From contig NZ_JAAGPR010000019.1 in NCBI RefSeq assembly GCF_017104965.1, positions 1-64,000 on the forward strand: a stretch of DNA of 64,000 nucleotides, read 5' to 3'. Below the pieces are notes generated by a model that made no database searches, had not been told where the DNA came from, and saw only the letters and a program-made list of their open reading frames with translations. Origin of the DNA: Paraburkholderia sp. Ac-20340. Its GTDB lineage: Bacteria > Pseudomonadota > Gammaproteobacteria > Burkholderiales > Burkholderiaceae. Below are positions 61,141 through 64,000 of this stretch, in pieces; within the stretch, counting starts at the first letter, position 1; each line of letters starts with the position of its first letter. A program made the position numbers and the translations under genes.

Positions 61141-61330
61141 TTCACGTAATGCGCACCTTGGTCAGGCCGGAAAGGCTGGGGGAAGGGCGTTTGGACGTGT
61201 GCTTGCAAGCCGCGCTGTGACAGGCTGTTACAGCTACGCGTTCTCGCAACACTTCTTAACGCACACGCGGGCGGCGGCTTGATAAGGTAGCGGAACTGAA
61301 ACGTCAATTCGCCTGAACCCGAGGATTTCC

Positions 61331-61483
61331 ATGGATACGCATCTGATGATCGGCATCGCCGTGATGATGAGCCTGATCGGCATCGCCGCATCGCGCGACC
61401 TTCTGCGCATGCGCCGCGCCCAGCTTCAGCCGGTCACGCTGCGCGTGCAGCGCCCGATCGACCGTTCGCGCGACCTGCGCTGA
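61331..61483 (+). CDS. membrane microprotein, 50 aa
   Basis: A 50-residue frame. A hydrophobic Met/Ile-rich helix (about 5-20) is followed by a strongly basic Arg/Leu tail with six Arg in the last 17 residues. GAGGA (61321-61325) five bases before ATG 61331 is a good ribosome binding site. I do not recognise a family. It lies alone between the LysR gene and the convergent metallophosphoesterase gene. A cytoplasmic basic tail would bind acidic lipid or nucleic acid (inference). Confidence 0.6.
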   Translation: MDTHLMIGIAVMMSLIGIAASRDLLRMRRAQLQPVTLRVQRPIDRSRDLR

Positions 61484-61574
61484 GTGTTCGCCGCGTGAGA
61501 TGAGCGGGTGCGCGCAAGCCGCTGCACCGCTCGTCGCGCGGCTGAGTCTGCGCTGAATCTGCGTTAAGTACGCC

Positions 61575-62381
61575 TCAAATCTCCACCACCTTGTCCCACG
61601 CAAACGCCGGATTCTCCGGCAGACCGCTGCGCCGGTCACGATAGCCGCGCGGATTGCACACTACGCGTGTGCCGTTCACGGTGTAATCGAAGCAGGTATG
61701 CGTGTGACCATGTATCCAGAGCGCCGCAGGCGCGCCCACCAGCGCGCCCAGGTCGCTCACGAATCCCGCCGATACCGGATCGTTCGCATAGCGCGCCGCC
61801 AGGCTTAGCCGATGCGGCGCGTGGTGCGTCACCACGACCGTCTTGCCCGCGAAGGGCTTCGCCAGTTCCTTCTCCAGCCATGCGCGCGCCTGCGCGTGCA
61901 GCGCCAGCGAATCCGCAGGCGTGAAGTCGCGCGCGAGGCCATCGACGCTGGCCGGCCACGAGAGCTGGATCAATCCCTTGAAATCGAGCATCACGCGCAG
62001 CGCCGCCGCGATGGCGGCTTCGCGCGCGGCGTCATCCGCGCCGAACAGTTCGAAATCCGCCCACAGCGTCGTGCCGAGCACGCGAAAGCGCTGCGCCGGA
62101 TCGACATACACGGCGTTGTTCAGGAAGTGCACGTTATCGAGCGAGGCGGCGGCGTCGCGCATCGCCGCTTCCAGCGCGCCGAGTTCGCCGTCGTAATACT
62201 CGTGATTGCCCGGCACGTAGATCACGGGCACCAGCGGATCGAAGGTTTCCGCCGCCCAGCGCAGGCCGAGCCCGTGATTGTGGATGTCGCCCGCGAGCAC
62301 GACGAGATCGGCGTCGGCGTGTGGAATCAGGTTGGGCTCGTCATGTTCCAGATGCAGATCGGACAGCACGCGGATTTTCAC
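61575..62381 (-). CDS. calcineurin-like metallophosphoesterase
   Basis: A 268-residue cytoplasmic phosphoesterase with all five metal motifs in order: DLHLEH (8), GDIHNHG (31), GNHEYYD (58), THHAPH (about 183) and HGHTH (about 221). It binds two metal ions. The substrate could be a nucleotide, phosphoprotein or phospholipid; nothing nearby decides. ATG 62381 is the natural start. It lies 19 bases downstream of the FAD-oxidase gene in the same direction, so one transcript is likely. Confidence 0.88.
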   Translation of the reverse strand: MKIRVLSDLHLEHDEPNLIPHADADLVVLAGDIHNHGLGLRWAAETFDPLVPVIYVPGNHEYYDGELGALEAAMRDAAASLDNVHFLNNAVYVDPAQRFRVLGTTLWADFELFGADDAAREAAIAAALRVMLDFKGLIQLSWPASVDGLARDFTPADSLALHAQARAWLEKELAKPFAGKTVVVTHHAPHRLSLAARYANDPVSAGFVSDLGALVGAPAALWIHGHTHTCFDYTVNGTRVVCNPRGYRDRRSGLPENPAFAWDKVVEI

Positions 62382-62400
62382 GTCGTCGCCTCCTGGCGGT

Positions 62401-63828
62401 TTATCGGATGACCTTGCCGGGGTTCATCAGATTGAGCGGATCGAGCGCCGTCTTGATGGCGCGCATCATCGACAGTTCGACTTCGCTCTTGTAATGCGCG
62501 TTTTCCTCGACCTTCAACTGGCCGAGCCCGTGTTCCGCACTGATCGTGCCGCGATGGCGCGCGACGCTGTCGTAGACGATGCGGTTCAGGGTCTTTTCGT
62601 TATCGGCGAGGAACTGCTTCGGATCGCCGCCTTCGGGCGCCTGCACGTTGTAGTGCAGATTGCCGTCGCCCAGATGGCCGAACGTCACCATGCGCGCGCC
62701 CGGCACCACGCGCGCGATTTCCGCGCCGGTTTCCTCGATGAAATGGCCGATGCGCGAAATCGGCACGCCGATGTCGTGCTTCACATTCAGCCCTTCCTGC
62801 GCCTGCGCGAGCGGAATATGTTCGCGGATATTCCAGAACGCCTGCGATTGCGCGAGGCTTTCCGCCACCACCGCATCTTCCACCAGACCCTGTTCGAGCG
62901 CCGCTTCCATGAGCCGCTCGAACAGGGCGCGGCCGTGTTCTTCGCTTTCGTTATCGGACAATTCGAGCAGCACGACTTGCGCGTGACGTTCGGCGAACGG
63001 GTAGCGCAGCTGCGGGAAATGACGGCCCACGAGCTGCATGCAGAAGTCCGACATCAACTCGAAGCCGGTGAGCAGCGGACCTGCGTAGCGCTGCGCGAGC
63101 GACAGAAAGTCGAGCGCGGCGTGCGCCGAGCCAAGCGCCGCCAGTGCCGTCACGCTCGCGGCCGGTTGCGGATGCAGCTTCATCACCGCGGCCGTGATGA
63201 TGCCGAGCGTGCCTTCCGCGCCGATAAACAGATCGCGCAGATCGTAGCCGGTGTTGTCCTTGCGCAGCCCGCGCAGGCCGTCCCAGAGTTCGCCCTGCGG
63301 CGTGACGACTTCGAGGCCCAGGCACAACTCGCGCGTGTTGCCGTAGCGCAGCACGCCGGTGCCGCCCGCGTTGGTCGACAGATTGCCGCCGATCGTGCAA
63401 CTGCCTTCGGCGGCCAGCGAAAGCGGGAACAGCCGGCCGGCATCGGCGGCGCGCGCCTGCACTTCGGCGAGGATCACGCCGGCTTCGACGGTGATCGTAT
63501 TGTTATGGGCATCGATTTCGCGCACGCGGTTCAGGCGGCGCAGGCTCAGCACGGCTTGCTGGCCGCTCGCGTCGGGCGTCGCGCCGCCTGCGAGGCCGGT
63601 GTTGCCGCCTTGCGGCACGAGCGCGACGCGATGCGCGTGCGCGAGTTTGACGACAGCGGCGGTTTCCTCGGCGCTGGCCGGGCAGAGCACGGCGAAGGCG
63701 GCGCCCTGATAGCGCTTGCGCCAGTCGGCGAGATAGGGCGCGGTGTCGTGGGCGTCGGTCAGTACGTGTTGCGCGCCGATGGCGGCGGCGCAGGCGTCGA
63801 GAAAGGCTTGGGGGGCGGTTTGGGTCAT
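62401..63828 (-). CDS. FAD-linked D-2-hydroxyacid dehydrogenase (D-2-hydroxyglutarate/D-lactate type)
   Basis: A 475-residue flavoenzyme of the vanillyl-alcohol-oxidase fold. The FAD-binding PCMH domain (about 35-220) has PQGGNTGLAGGA and SCTIGGNLSTNAGGTG. The C-terminal FAD-oxidase domain carries the metal/substrate motifs HLGDGNLHYN and TISAEHGLGQLK and ends in MNPGKV. It oxidises D-2-hydroxyglutarate, D-lactate or glycolate to the keto acid; overall layout favours the D-2-hydroxyglutarate branch. First gene of a two-gene unit with the metallophosphoesterase. The 172 bases to the window end show no gene. Confidence 0.88.
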   Translation of the reverse strand: MTQTAPQAFLDACAAAIGAQHVLTDAHDTAPYLADWRKRYQGAAFAVLCPASAEETAAVVKLAHAHRVALVPQGGNTGLAGGATPDASGQQAVLSLRRLNRVREIDAHNNTITVEAGVILAEVQARAADAGRLFPLSLAAEGSCTIGGNLSTNAGGTGVLRYGNTRELCLGLEVVTPQGELWDGLRGLRKDNTGYDLRDLFIGAEGTLGIITAAVMKLHPQPAASVTALAALGSAHAALDFLSLAQRYAGPLLTGFELMSDFCMQLVGRHFPQLRYPFAERHAQVVLLELSDNESEEHGRALFERLMEAALEQGLVEDAVVAESLAQSQAFWNIREHIPLAQAQEGLNVKHDIGVPISRIGHFIEETGAEIARVVPGARMVTFGHLGDGNLHYNVQAPEGGDPKQFLADNEKTLNRIVYDSVARHRGTISAEHGLGQLKVEENAHYKSEVELSMMRAIKTALDPLNLMNPGKVIR

Positions 63829-64000
63829 GGCTCAGTGGGGTGATTCCGGTGCCGTGGCGATGTGAGGCGCGCTGAGCGGCACACGGAATGCGGCGGCGGT
63901 TGGCCGGCAGTGCTGGCTAAAGGCTTAGTGTGACACGCTCGCGTGCCGATGCGTCGCTCGCCGGGGCAGAAGTCTAGGCGGTGGCGCGTTTCGCGCGCCG

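Noticed and set aside
1..64000. Mobile elements, prophage, CRISPR array or defence island
   Set aside because: No transposase, integrase, phage structural gene, direct-repeat/spacer pattern or attachment-site duplication was seen; the tRNA-Arg at 6601 is intact and followed directly by its own terminator and ordinary genes.

Overview
The window looks like a main-chromosome segment of a Burkholderia sensu lato species (Paraburkholderia/Caballeronia type). The evidence is high GC with strong third-position GC bias, Burkholderia-style 5S rRNA and GlnS/AlaS/ValS sequences, an ArAE/FUSC efflux operon with a DUF1656 gene, and an inositol cluster with an IolC-DUF2090 fusion. I saw no insertion sequence, prophage, integrase or CRISPR array, and coding style is uniform. 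The least typical stretch is the AT-richer gap at 2475-3198.

Layout. 1-6700: the 3' end of a 5S rRNA, three very small membrane or lipoprotein genes, a DUF2288-MATE pair, an NlpD-like lipoprotein, an aldose epimerase, uppP and tRNA-Arg(TCT). 6700-12100: a bacterial PH-domain protein, an acid-phosphatase-type phosphoesterase divergent from a di-haem cytochrome c peroxidase, a surface-antigen-like protein and a Nudix hydrolase. 12100-22500: glnS, an RBBP9-type hydrolase, a CoA-transferase, alaS, a LysR/YbfB-MFS divergent pair, a beta-barrel protein and a second Nudix. 22500-28130: a thioesterase followed by a LivHMGF-type ABC cassette without a binding protein, then an Ap4A phosphorylase/adenosine-specific-kinase pair. 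28300-31820: an Fsr-type MFS exporter and a chemotaxis receptor.

31895-44195 is a myo-inositol locus. A seven-gene leftward operon (periplasmic binding protein, permease, ATPase, iolC-DUF2090 fusion, iolD, iolE, iolB) is divergent from an RpiR-type regulator, iolG and a second Gfo/Idh/MocA dehydrogenase. A GGAA-N6-TTCC palindrome, the motif described for rhizobial IolR, overlaps the -35 of the regulator promoter. The genes take up inositol, oxidise it (IolG), dehydrate it (IolE), open the ring (IolD), isomerise (IolB), phosphorylate and probably cleave it (IolC-DUF2090). iolA and iolI are not in the window.

44300-64000: a TusA-like protein, galU, valS, a UvrD-type helicase, mtnN, a PrpE-type acyl-CoA synthetase, an orphan HyaD/HoxM-like protein, a four-gene aromatic-acid-type efflux operon with its LysR regulator, a metallophosphoesterase and a D-2-hydroxyacid dehydrogenase of the D-2-HGDH type.

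Most worth a second look: a candidate ~75-nt small RNA at 3065-3140 with promoter, two hairpins and terminator; the orphan HoxM-like protein that has lost two of three metal ligands yet sits behind an FNR/CRP-type box; the IolR-type operator; a LivF-type ATPase with Arg in place of the Walker A Lys; and three unannotated-size membrane microproteins with good ribosome binding sites.
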